In this document: positions 1 through 5,999 of the stretch, piece after piece | Numbering within the stretch: the stretch's first letter is position 1 | Layout: every line of letters starts with the position of its first letter | Source of the DNA: Gammaproteobacteria bacterium | GTDB taxonomy: Bacteria > Pseudomonadota > Gammaproteobacteria > Chromatiales > Chromatiaceae | Length of the DNA: 9,336 nucleotides | Reading direction: 5' to 3' | Assembly (NCBI GenBank): GCA_013041975.1 | Contig: JABDQZ010000089.1 | Location: 1 to 9,336, forward strand | Position numbers and translations under genes: made by a program | Notes under the pieces: model-generated | The model's input: the letters and a program-made list of their open reading frames with translations, nothing else | Databases searched by the model: none | What the model was told of the DNA's origin: nothing

Positions 1-393
1 CTCATACAACATTACGCCATGGAGATGTCTGGATTCGTCGTATTCTCTTCATTACGCTAACAGTATTTATGCTGAAAATACTTTTTTCATAACTTAGTTA
101 TCTTTTAAAGTTGAAACAGAAAAATCCGGATTGCTGATTCGACCGAAATAAGCACAGGGATGCTTCAAAACCTTCTAAGGCCAATTTTTCAATTGGCCAG
201 GAATGGTGCCAAACTCGGAAGCTAGAAGAAACACCTATGACTACAAATTGGACTTGTTTCAAATCCATAGACACTCACCCTGATAAGGTGGACTTACATC
301 AGAGATTTTATCCCTTAGTCATCAGTGATTTTTTCGATTTAGCCTGGGTTTTGGTCACAACCCCAATACATGTATTCTCTATCAAGCTAACCT
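1..393. other. Left-edge stretch without a convincing gene
   Basis: No ORF here has both a plausible ribosome binding site and a recognisable product. The longest candidate I found by eye is a 56-codon minus-strand ORF at 98-268 (start MDLKQVQF), which lacks a good Shine-Dalgarno and resembles nothing I know. The stretch holds a strong hairpin at 179-198 and a short inverted repeat at 276-290 (CACC/GGTG) followed by CTTACATCAGAGA. It lies downstream of the HugZ-like gene, but I see no stem followed by a T-run on the minus strand, so no terminator is called. Confidence 0.5.
179..198. repeat. Perfect 8-bp stem hairpin of unknown role
   Basis: GGCCAATT (179-186) pairs perfectly with AATTGGCC (191-198) around a four-base loop TTTC. 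A possible outer helix is formed by CTTCTA (172-177) and TAGAAG (223-228). There is no T-run after either side, so it is not a standard intrinsic terminator. It could be part of a structured RNA, a repeat element or a DNA-level site; the sequence alone does not decide. Confidence 0.55.
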
Positions 394-891
394 TTAAATA
401 TCGGGTTTAAGTAATTTTAATTGGCCAGTAGATATATTGATTTCATAAGTTTTACCAAACCCCGCGACGTATTGCCCTGTCAAAGGCCTGAGCTCAAAAA
501 GATGAAAATCATTTAGATGACGCAATGTCTCAATAAGATTCCCAAAACGTAGTTGCATTTTTTCAATCAAGATTTCAAAAAGTTGGTTATCACGTGAAAT
601 ACGGCTAGCTTCACAAGTAAGTGTTAGACGTTTTCTGGCAAAAGAGTGACTGGCTTGTGATTCATCTTCAATGAACATCACGCTTGCATTACTATTTTTC
701 AGGAGGTTTTTCGTATGTGAGGCTAGTTCACTGATAAAAATGTAAAACTTTCTATCGACTTCAATATATGAAGCATAACTAATTTCGGGAAATCCTTGAT
801 CACTAACTGTAGCCATCAATAAGCTCTGCAACCCTGAAATAAAACTCTCTAATTCCTTATCAATTTCAGATAATTCAGTATTTTCTGACAT
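394..891 (-). CDS. HugZ/HutZ-like FMN-binding split-barrel protein
   Basis: This belongs to the pyridoxamine-5'-phosphate-oxidase-like split-barrel fold, closest in my reading to the heme-utilisation proteins HutZ (Vibrio) and HugZ (Helicobacter). Family-like signatures, numbered from the GTG at 900, are LLMATVSDQGFPEISYASY (27-45), FYIFISELASHTKNL (52-66), SVMFIEDE (73-80), FARKRLTL (87-94) and GFGKTYEI (147-154). It is a cytoplasmic protein with no signal peptide. I chose the ATG at 891 (165 aa) over the in-frame GTG at 900 because a weak GGTG sits at suitable spacing before the ATG and nothing lies before the GTG. The protein ends soon after GFGKTYEI, in TGQLKLLKPDI, and has no histidine in this tail; in studied HutZ/HugZ proteins the heme axial ligand is a C-terminal histidine. 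Heme binding is therefore doubtful, while the family assignment is firm. It lies about 80 bp downstream of the VF530-like gene on the same strand. Confidence 0.85.
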   Translation of the reverse strand: MSENTELSEIDKELESFISGLQSLLMATVSDQGFPEISYASYIEVDRKFYIFISELASHTKNLLKNSNASVMFIEDESQASHSFARKRLTLTCEASRISRDNQLFEILIEKMQLRFGNLIETLRHLNDFHLFELRPLTGQYVAGFGKTYEINISTGQLKLLKPDI

Positions 892-970
892 TTTGATCAC
901 CAGTTAATCAAGCAATACTGTCATTGTTATATGAGGACTTGTTGGAACCGGTTGCAGCAACAGGAGTGGC

Positions 971-1546
971 TCAATCCTGGTTCGCAGGTTTTTTTCTGCT
1001 TTTCGCCCAAGGGTCGACAGGTCTCTCAGAAGAAGAACCAGATGACTCAGGCCGTTCAGGCTCATTCTTAGCTGATCCGGTATTATCTCGACTTACAGGG
1101 TGTTGCTTTAATTGGTCTCGATATTTTTCACCTGATTTAGAGTGATTTTTGCTGCCTTTGCCATAGGCATCAGACTTACTTACGCGTTGTTCTCGAAGGC
1201 GCTCTGCATCTTCTAAACTTAATTCGGCAGGCTCACCCGGTGATTGGTCATCTGGTATGACCCTGTCTCTGGGAGAGAGTAAAAACTGTGCAGAAGAAGC
1301 TCTAGGTAAATTTTTATACTCATACAAATAGAAACCTTCAACCTTTTCACGTGCCCAGTCTGTTTTTTTAAGGAACTTTACACTTGAATCAATGCTCGGA
1401 TTATTCTTAAAAGAGTTGATATTCAAATAGGCGTAGAGGATGTCGAAACCATAATGATCTACGATTTCCCCCAGCATTTTTTTTAAACTAACGCCATGAA
1501 GAGGATTATTCTGATAATTGATCTCATTAGTCATACTCATATCCAT
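971..1546 (-). CDS. VF530/DUF2132-domain protein with long hydrophilic tail
   Basis: Residues 12-76 match the VF530 (DUF2132) family, a small DNA-binding-type fold first studied from Vibrio fischeri. Visible signatures are NNPLHGVSLKKML (13-25), HYGF (31-34), NINSFKNNPSIDSSVKFL (42-59) and KTDWAREKVEGFYL (61-74). Members I know are roughly 70-90 residues, essentially the domain alone. This protein carries about 110 more residues that are polar, charged and rich in Ser, Pro, Glu, Arg and Lys, ending in KSRKKPANQD; the tail is probably disordered. There are three in-frame ATGs (1546, 1540, 1534). None has a strong Shine-Dalgarno, but GGA lies 7 bases before the third, so the true start may be 1534. 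It follows the 68-aa gene by 34 bp on the same strand and may be cotranscribed with it. A nucleic-acid-binding role is family-based inference. Confidence 0.85.
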   Translation of the reverse strand: MDMSMTNEINYQNNPLHGVSLKKMLGEIVDHYGFDILYAYLNINSFKNNPSIDSSVKFLKKTDWAREKVEGFYLYEYKNLPRASSAQFLLSPRDRVIPDDQSPGEPAELSLEDAERLREQRVSKSDAYGKGSKNHSKSGEKYRDQLKQHPVSRDNTGSAKNEPERPESSGSSSERPVDPWAKSRKKPANQD

Positions 1547-1580
1547 TCAAAGGCAAGTTGCTTGACATGCATTATACCTG

Positions 1581-1787
1581 TCACCGAATAGATATATATA
1601 AACTATTTTCCTGGCATCGAGGCATATTATATTGAGCATAAATGCCATCACTATCATAATGAAAGTCTCTCACTAAATCCTTAAATAAAAAATCGAATAA
1701 GTTATCCGGGGCTAAAGTCCAGATAACCTTATTAGCTGATTTATCTATCACAACCAGACCACCCTCTGGTTCAATGTTTACATTCAT
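1581..1787 (-). CDS. Hypothetical 68-aa protein
   Basis: I do not recognise this protein. It begins MNVNIEPEGGLVVIDKSAN and is acidic to neutral, with no signal peptide, membrane segment or cysteine pair. The alternation GGLVVID, KVIWTL and GIYAQY suggests short beta strands around a helix (NLFDFLFKDLVRDF). The ATG at 1787 has no evident Shine-Dalgarno, which lowers confidence. It sits 34 bp upstream of the VF530-like gene on the same strand, so it could be the first gene of a small transcript. It could also be a remnant of a larger gene. Confidence 0.45.
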   Translation of the reverse strand: MNVNIEPEGGLVVIDKSANKVIWTLAPDNLFDFLFKDLVRDFHYDSDGIYAQYNMPRCQENSLYISIR

Positions 1788-2031
1788 TCAGAATATAGAT
1801 GTAGCCATCTCAGATTTGCTTCTAATGCATCAACGTCTGGCACCACAATGAAACATCACGCACTAATAAGGTTCGTTATTCTATGAAATGGTGAAAGCCA
1901 ATATCTACCACAAACAATTAACTTACTGAAATAATTATACTTTTTACAAACACACCAAATTGGCATTGGTTTTGCTGTAAATAGTTCAAGATATCAGAGG
2001 CAACAATATTCACCAATTTGAGGCAGAATTA

Positions 2032-2124
2032 ATGGAATCCAATACATCAGACATCGTAATGATTGTTTCGGCTGGAATATCTATATTAGCTATTGTCGGA
2101 ATGTTTGTATTACTGAAGTACTAA
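2032..2124 (+). CDS. Candidate 30-aa single-pass membrane protein
   Basis: A short ORF encodes a peptide with a polar N-terminus (MESNTSD), then one uninterrupted hydrophobic stretch of about 20 residues from about residue 8 to 28, ending LLKY. This is the pattern of bacterial one-helix membrane miniproteins. A GAGG at 2020-2023 lies 8 bases before the ATG, which is ideal spacing and the best translation signal in this gap. A possible downstream terminator stands at 2294-2339. I recognise no family. The gene could be a regulator or subunit of a membrane complex, a type I toxin, or a chance ORF. Its position alone on the plus strand gives no functional hint. Confidence 0.5.
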   Translation: MESNTSDIVMIVSAGISILAIVGMFVLLKY

Positions 2125-2293
2125 GGATCTCCCCGCCTCTTCAGCAACCTGGCTACTCATCCAGTAGTCACCCGTATTTCCAATCATTTCCTACTTCACT
2201 CCAGAATAATTTTCCATACTATATAAAACGCTGAATGGCAGCCACGCGACCAAACAAGACCACTGTGAGTGGCTTACATTAGAGAAAATCAGA

Positions 2294-2339
2294 AGTTGGC
2301 TTTTCTATAATTCTTTTGAAAAACCAACTCTAGTTTTTT
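2294..2339 (+). terminator. Rho-independent terminator-like hairpin
   Basis: AGTTGG-c-TTTTC (2294-2305) pairs with GAAAA-a-CCAACT (2318-2329), giving an 11-bp stem with a single C-A mismatch. A run of six T follows at 2334-2339. The orientation fits termination of plus-strand transcription from the small ORF at 2032-2124, insulating the lipocalin gene. The four bases between stem and T-run make it slightly non-ideal. Confidence 0.55.
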
Positions 2340-2403
2340 CATTAGAATCCATCAATGTTAAACTTTTTACTTTAAGTCAATAATATACTTGGCATCCATA
2401 GTT

Positions 2404-2928
2404 ATGAAAAAACTGAGCTTACTCATTTTATTGTTATTCACCGGTTGCGTAGGTATTCCTGAAAATGTAACACCTGTAGAGAATTTCAAAGTCAAAAACT
2501 ATTTGGGAAAATGGTATGAAATTGCTCGTCTTGATCATTCGTTTGAACGCGGATTAAGTCATGTTAGCGCGCACTACAGCTTGAGAGATGATGGCGGTAT
2601 TAGAGTGTTAAATCGTGGTTACTCTAAAGAAAAACAATCGTGGGATGAGGCCGAAGGTAAAGCATACTTTGTTAATTCTCCAGATACAGGTTATCTTAAG
2701 GTATCTTTTTTCGGTCCATTTTATGGTTCCTATATCATTTTTGAGTTGGATGAATCTTACCAGTATGCTCTCGTCAGTGGGCCGGATAAGTCTTATCTCT
2801 GGATTTTGGCTAGGCAACCAAACATAAGTGAATCGCTTAAAAAGCAGTTAATTGATCGGGCGAGCCAGGTTGGTTTTGATGTGAATGATATGCAATGGGT
2901 ACAACAAGACCTGCTATCAAAACCTTAA
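2404..2928 (+). CDS. blc: Outer-membrane lipoprotein lipocalin (Blc type)
   Basis: This is a bacterial lipocalin, an eight-stranded beta-barrel carrier that in Escherichia coli (Blc) binds fatty acids and lysophospholipids at the outer membrane. The N-terminus MKKLSLLILLLFTGC is a lipoprotein signal ending in a lipobox, with the lipidated Cys at residue 15 and Val at +2, compatible with outer-membrane sorting. The lipocalin signature NYLGKWYEIARLDHSFERG (32-50) contains the invariant G-x-W. Later family features are LVSGPDKSYLWILAR (123-137) and a C-terminal helix LKKQLIDRASQVGFD. Length (174 aa) is normal. I chose the ATG at 2404 rather than the TTG at 2389 because it starts a cleaner signal peptide. 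Neither has a strong Shine-Dalgarno. A TATACT at 2384-2389 could be a -10 element, which would give a short leader and also favour the ATG. The gene converges with the rhombosortase gene. Confidence 0.93.
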   Translation: MKKLSLLILLLFTGCVGIPENVTPVENFKVKNYLGKWYEIARLDHSFERGLSHVSAHYSLRDDGGIRVLNRGYSKEKQSWDEAEGKAYFVNSPDTGYLKVSFFGPFYGSYIIFELDESYQYALVSGPDKSYLWILARQPNISESLKKQLIDRASQVGFDVNDMQWVQQDLLSKP

Positions 2929-3009
2929 AAGCAACATAGGGATTGTTAAACATAACTCCCGCTTCGCAGCAGAACTCTTCGCTCATGATGAAATATCAAT
3001 AATAATCAC

Positions 3010-3057
3010 AAAAGTGGATGAGGCGAAGTAGCATTTATTTTCTTTACTTCCACTTTT
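3010..3057. terminator. Probable bidirectional terminator between convergent genes
   Basis: AAAAGTGGA (3010-3018) is perfectly complementary to TCCACTTTT (3049-3057), and an inner GAAGTA (3025-3030) can pair with TACTTC (3045-3050). The A- and T-ended stem has the shape expected of a two-way terminator between the lipocalin (ends 2928) and the rhombosortase gene (ends 3088). The long loop makes it weaker than a textbook example. Confidence 0.45.
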
Positions 3058-3087
3058 CAATGCCGATTCAGATAAGTCACAATTATC

Positions 3088-3684
3088 CTACCTCAGCATT
3101 TTTCCCACCAATACCAAAAAAATTACAAAAATCCCGATTACGAATCCGACGGCATGAGCCTCGGGGACACTTGGCCAACTTGTTTGTGTAAAAATAGCCT
3201 GCCTCGAACTCATTTCAACAATTATTTTTCCTACAGCCGCCAGTGCAACAATCCATATCATGTGATGCTTATGTTCTCTCCAAAGCATATATAGCGTAAC
3301 AGCAAATACTGTATTGAGAATAGCTGACAACCCACAGTAATAAATGAGCGTTTGGTTGATAAACCACAGCCAAAGATCAACGCCTACCATCCCTATAATC
3401 AAGCTAACTATCAGTAACTTTCTCGAATATTGACTCAATACAACAGATAAAATACCTAAAGCAGCAATATCCCATAATGCATGTTCGCTATCAGAATGAA
3501 CCCAATGGGCCGTGATTAATCGCCAGACCTCTCCTTGATAAGTTGCATTTCTATCAAAGACCAGCCATTCAGGTGCTGGCCCAAAGATAAAGTAGCCACA
3601 CACAGGGATTGCTGTGAGTACGATAGCCAGCCATGGCAGCTTAATGCTGCCATGGCTGCTTTCTTGATGAAAGAAGCTAAACAC
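3088..3684 (-). CDS. rrtA: Rhombosortase-type rhomboid intramembrane serine protease
   Basis: This is a multi-pass membrane protein of the rhomboid family, most like the rhombosortases that cleave GlyGly-CTERM tails so the substrate can be released or transferred to the cell surface. Rhomboid landmarks are WRLITAHWVHSDSEHALWD (54-72, the conserved W-R and His-rich loop before TM2), the nucleophile motif YCGLSA with Ser120 in G-x-S, and EAHAVGFVIG with the partner His177. Hydrophobic segments near 17-35, 73-87, 90-109, 113-134, 141-156 and 177-196 suit a six-helix core. The 198-aa length fits rhombosortases. The start is GTG, sharing its first base with the TAG stop of the upstream gene (TAGTG), so translation is probably coupled. 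The immediate neighbour upstream carries a GlyGly-CTERM-like tail, which strongly supports a dedicated enzyme-substrate pair. Substrate identity is inference from context. Confidence 0.88.
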   Translation of the reverse strand: MFSFFHQESSHGSIKLPWLAIVLTAIPVCGYFIFGPAPEWLVFDRNATYQGEVWRLITAHWVHSDSEHALWDIAALGILSVVLSQYSRKLLIVSLIIGMVGVDLWLWFINQTLIYYCGLSAILNTVFAVTLYMLWREHKHHMIWIVALAAVGKIIVEMSSRQAIFTQTSWPSVPEAHAVGFVIGIFVIFLVLVGKMLR

Positions 3685-5774
3685 TAGCCTGCCTCGCTCT
3701 CTCTACGTACCTGGAAGGCTATCCAGATCAGCGGAACAAACAACATCACTGTCCAGATATCAAGGGCACCGCCACCACTATGACTTGAACGGTTCGATTG
3801 ATACATTGGCTGTTGCGTGTCAACTCGACGCGACTGCGCAGGTCTGGTAGCACGTTGCTGCTGAGCAGCGTTTTCAATAGCCAGGCGCTTCTGATTGTTG
3901 CGCTTGATACCTCGTTTTTCAAACACCTCATCTTTTACAACGATCATTGAAGTGTAGTCAGTGACCAGGCTGTATTCCACCGCCAGATCAGTTACCGCCT
4001 GTTTAAGGTCTGCCTTTTCACCAAAGTCTTGCATCTCATCATTCATGGACTCAATGGCAGCATAGGCCCAGAGACGCTCAATTTCGGGGTTATCTGTTGC
4101 AACTTCAGGGAAAGCAAACTGAGTTGTGTATTGCTTCTCCTCACCGGAAATTTTTCCTGACAGGGAGACCTTTGCCATTCCATCACCATAATAGTGACCC
4201 AATATCACCAACTGCTGGCCATGATACAGACTACCGATGTTTTCAGGAGTGATATCTGCTGTTTTGACACCCTTCATTTTGAGCTTTACTCCATGAAGAG
4301 CTTCATGAGTCACCTTGGAGGTCGCCGTTAAAATCTGGCCAACAATATCGTCACTGTTGGAGATACTGACTGCAAAACCATTTGATGCTTTTGTCATGGC
4401 TTCCAGCATAGGGCGATTAGCGCTGTTGCCCATTACGAAGGTAAATAGCCTGATATCTTTCTTGCGGATCAAATCAACAAATTGACGTTGTTGAGTTTCG
4501 CCGACATTTGCCACTCCATCGGTTACCAATACAAGCGCACTGGTACGATCAGCATCGAGTGAGTCCAAACCTTTCTTAAGCCCGGCATATAGGTTGGTAC
4601 CACCACCAGGAACGGTGCTCAACACTTTTTGAGTATACTCAGATACAGCCTGTGACGAGGCATTAACATACCCAGAAGTCAGTTCACGGCTGTTGTTGTT
4701 AAACAGCACGATTCTGAAACGGTCTTCAGAGCGCATTTTTTTCATAGCGCGCTCAACACCATCTGCCAATGTTGCATACTTGCCTTTCATTGAGCCAGAG
4801 ATATCCAGCACAAAAACCCAATCTTTACCCTCGTTGATTGGCTTTAAATCATCTCCAGGGGTAACAACCAACATGAAGGTACCTCTATCTTTTCCTTCTG
4901 GTTTGTGAGCGACCAAATCAACACTGCCTGGTAGACCCGCTTTATGACGCCAGTAGACCACCAGATCTTTATCCAGTGTAAAAACTGCTCCTGACTGGTT
5001 CTCTATTGGTAATGCAATGTTTTGTTGAGCAGTATTGCTGCCCTCTTCTTCGGTGTCAGCTTGTGGTGCCCTGGAATTACCCAGGTGTACATGCCACTCA
5101 CCTTCAGCTAGCTTCTGAATTTGAGCTTGAGGATGGTTGGGAAGACGGACGGCATCGACTGGATAGCCTGACCTGACATGTAGGTCAAAGCTAAAACTAC
5201 GTGTTACTTTTTCATTTGCTGTCCAAAACGCCAGTTTCTCCTCATCTACACCACCCTCTTCCAAGGGGTAGACATAACGCCCTATACCCGTGTCAACGTG
5301 AGCTGGTTGAAAATAGGCAAGACGAACATGCGTATCTTGGCCAGCACGTACCGGAGAGACAGAGGTATCAAAGGTTTTGTAGCTGTCCTTTTCGGTTAAA
5401 CCGGCGTCACGTCCCGCCGCTTTTTCCTCTTCGTAGACCTTCCTTGCTTGTTTCTTCTCCAATACTTCCCCTGTAACAGGTTTCCCATCAATCCACACCG
5501 TCAATTCATTCACCGCCCCATGCTCTGGAACCGGAAATGAATAAATGGCTTCTAAATCCTTGCCATGAGGATTGTGAAACACCTGGTCAACTGTTGTGAT
5601 GGCATAGCCATCCTCAATAACAACCTTGACCTGATGATCTTTTAATTCAAGGTCAGGCAAACTGCCATCACTTGGCTTTAATAAACCAGCCGATTGAATG
5701 GCGGGACTGAAAATGGCTATAGAGGCCACAACCACCGCCATCCAGAAATTTTGAAATGATTTACCTATATTCAT
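3684..5774 (-). CDS. Secreted VIT-vWA protein with GlyGly-CTERM tail
   Basis: Domains in order: signal peptide (1-29, likely cut near IQSA|GLL); VIT domain (about 40-165, with VDQVFHNPHGKDLEAIYSFPVPE and KKQARKVYEEEKAAG regions); von Willebrand A domain (about 317-485) with an intact MIDAS metal site, DISGS at 324-328, Thr393 in GGGTN and Asp419 in VTDG; a further beta-rich region to about 615; a basic Gln/Arg/Ser-rich linker (620-666); and the tail SGGGALD (666-672), a hydrophobic segment (673-688) and RR (690-691). Architecture resembles the marine proteobacterial sortase-target family, but no LPxTG is present; the tail is of GlyGly-CTERM type and the next gene is a rhombosortase. The protein is predicted to be exported, its tail cleaved, and its vWA domain to mediate metal-dependent adhesion or assembly at the surface. 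The ATG has AGGAG at 5785-5781, six bases upstream. It is probably repressed by the divergent TetR protein. Confidence 0.92.
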   Translation of the reverse strand: MNIGKSFQNFWMAVVVASIAIFSPAIQSAGLLKPSDGSLPDLELKDHQVKVVIEDGYAITTVDQVFHNPHGKDLEAIYSFPVPEHGAVNELTVWIDGKPVTGEVLEKKQARKVYEEEKAAGRDAGLTEKDSYKTFDTSVSPVRAGQDTHVRLAYFQPAHVDTGIGRYVYPLEEGGVDEEKLAFWTANEKVTRSFSFDLHVRSGYPVDAVRLPNHPQAQIQKLAEGEWHVHLGNSRAPQADTEEEGSNTAQQNIALPIENQSGAVFTLDKDLVVYWRHKAGLPGSVDLVAHKPEGKDRGTFMLVVTPGDDLKPINEGKDWVFVLDISGSMKGKYATLADGVERAMKKMRSEDRFRIVLFNNNSRELTSGYVNASSQAVSEYTQKVLSTVPGGGTNLYAGLKKGLDSLDADRTSALVLVTDGVANVGETQQRQFVDLIRKKDIRLFTFVMGNSANRPMLEAMTKASNGFAVSISNSDDIVGQILTATSKVTHEALHGVKLKMKGVKTADITPENIGSLYHGQQLVILGHYYGDGMAKVSLSGKISGEEKQYTTQFAFPEVATDNPEIERLWAYAAIESMNDEMQDFGEKADLKQAVTDLAVEYSLVTDYTSMIVVKDEVFEKRGIKRNNQKRLAIENAAQQQRATRPAQSRRVDTQQPMYQSNRSSHSGGGALDIWTVMLFVPLIWIAFQVRRESEAG

Positions 5775-5790
5775 GGTAATCTCCTAATTT

Positions 5791-5807
5791 ATTGAACATT
5801 GTTCAAT
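5791..5807. promoter_or_regulatory. Operator 1: perfect ATTGAACA-T-TGTTCAAT palindrome
   Basis: This is a perfect 17-bp palindrome with 8-base half-sites around a single central base. It is located in the leader of the VIT-vWA operon, just upstream of its Shine-Dalgarno. Three imperfect copies follow within 180 bp. The form and position next to a divergent tetR gene make a TetR-family operator the natural reading. Confidence 0.75.
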
Positions 5808-5834
5808 TAATAAAGACAGTTAGCTCTGAGTGGT

Positions 5835-5862
5835 TTTATAAAAAAATAATCAGAGCAATTAA
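5835..5862 (-). promoter_or_regulatory. Candidate promoter of the VIT-vWA/rhombosortase operon
   Basis: Read on the minus strand, TTAATT (5862-5857), a 16-base spacer and TATAAA (5840-5835) form a plausible sigma70 promoter, with transcription starting near 5828. Operator 2 touches its -35 element and operator 1 lies about 20-37 bases downstream of the start, so a bound repressor would block it on both sides. The -35 match is weak and the region is AT-rich, so other -10 choices exist. Confidence 0.4.
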
Positions 5863-5878
5863 TTGAACACTGTTTAAT
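5862..5878. promoter_or_regulatory. Operator 2: ATTGAACA-C-TGTTTAAT
   Basis: This is the second copy of the 17-bp palindrome, with one mismatch between half-sites (TGTTTAAT for TGTTCAAT). Outer symmetry extends to TTAATT...AATTAA over 5859-5881. It overlaps the edge of the -35 element proposed for the minus-strand operon. Confidence 0.72.
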
Positions 5879-5915
5879 TAAGCTTCTGAAAAAACTGCAA
5901 TTATGCAGATCCAAC

Positions 5916-5944
5916 TTGTATATTGAACAGTGTTCATTTATATT
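5916..5944 (+). promoter_or_regulatory. Candidate tetR promoter with operator as its spacer
   Basis: TTGTAT (5916-5921) and TATATT (5939-5944) are separated by exactly 17 bases. That spacer is operator 3 from first to last base. Transcription would start near 5951, upstream of the tetR ATG at 6000. The -10 matches five of six consensus bases and the -35 only three. Confidence 0.55.
5922..5938. promoter_or_regulatory. Operator 3: ATTGAACA-G-TGTTCATT
   Basis: This is the third copy of the palindrome, with one mismatch (TGTTCATT for TGTTCAAT). It lies between the -35 and -10 elements proposed for tetR, the classic position for steric repression and therefore for autoregulation. Confidence 0.72.
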
Positions 5945-5955
5945 TGTAGCAGACA

Positions 5956-5972
5956 AATAAACATTGTTCAAT
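5956..5972. promoter_or_regulatory. Operator 4: degenerate AATAAACA-T-TGTTCAAT
   Basis: The right half-site TGTTCAAT is perfect and the left one differs at two of eight positions. It lies just downstream of the predicted tetR transcription start. Centre-to-centre distances of the four sites are 71, 60 and 34 bp. Confidence 0.55.
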
Positions 5973-5999
5973 TGTTTTTTCAAAATTCAGGAATTAAAG

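Larger units (their letters stand above)
1788..2388. other. 600-bp intergenic region with a small ORF and a hairpin
   Basis: The region separates the minus-strand group on the left from the plus-strand lipocalin. It contains the 30-codon ORF at 2032-2124 and the terminator-like hairpin at 2294-2339, listed separately. Between them lies a small inverted repeat CCACT-GTG-AGTGG at 2260-2272 and an imperfect 7-bp hairpin near 2140-2158. Otherwise I see only AT-rich sequence with no recognisable gene remnant. Confidence 0.5.

Noticed and set aside
98..268. Minus-strand 56-codon ORF (MDLKQVQF start)
   Set aside because: It has no convincing ribosome binding site, an unrecognised composition and a strong hairpin inside it. 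Conservation would be needed to call it.
351..372. GGGTT...AACCC inverted repeat as terminator of the HugZ-like gene
   Set aside because: The stem is short (five pairs) and no T-run follows on the minus strand.
924..1145. Plus-strand 73-codon ORF antisense to the tail of the VF530-domain gene
   Set aside because: It has no family resemblance and lies wholly opposite a better-supported gene, whose low-complexity tail leaves the other strand open by chance.
3684..3900. Sortase (LPxTG) anchoring of the VIT-vWA protein, as in related marine proteins
   Set aside because: No LPxTG-like pentapeptide precedes the C-terminal helix; the tail is SGGGALD and the neighbouring gene is a rhomboid protease, not a sortase.
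5201..5476. Plus-strand ORF antisense to the VIT-domain region
   Set aside because: The product is rich in His, Pro and Arg with no recognisable domain. The opposite strand encodes a clear VIT domain.
5964..5999. TTG at 5964 as the tetR start
   Set aside because: It lies inside operator 4 with no Shine-Dalgarno; the ATG at 6000 has AGGA at proper spacing and gives the usual TetR N-terminus.
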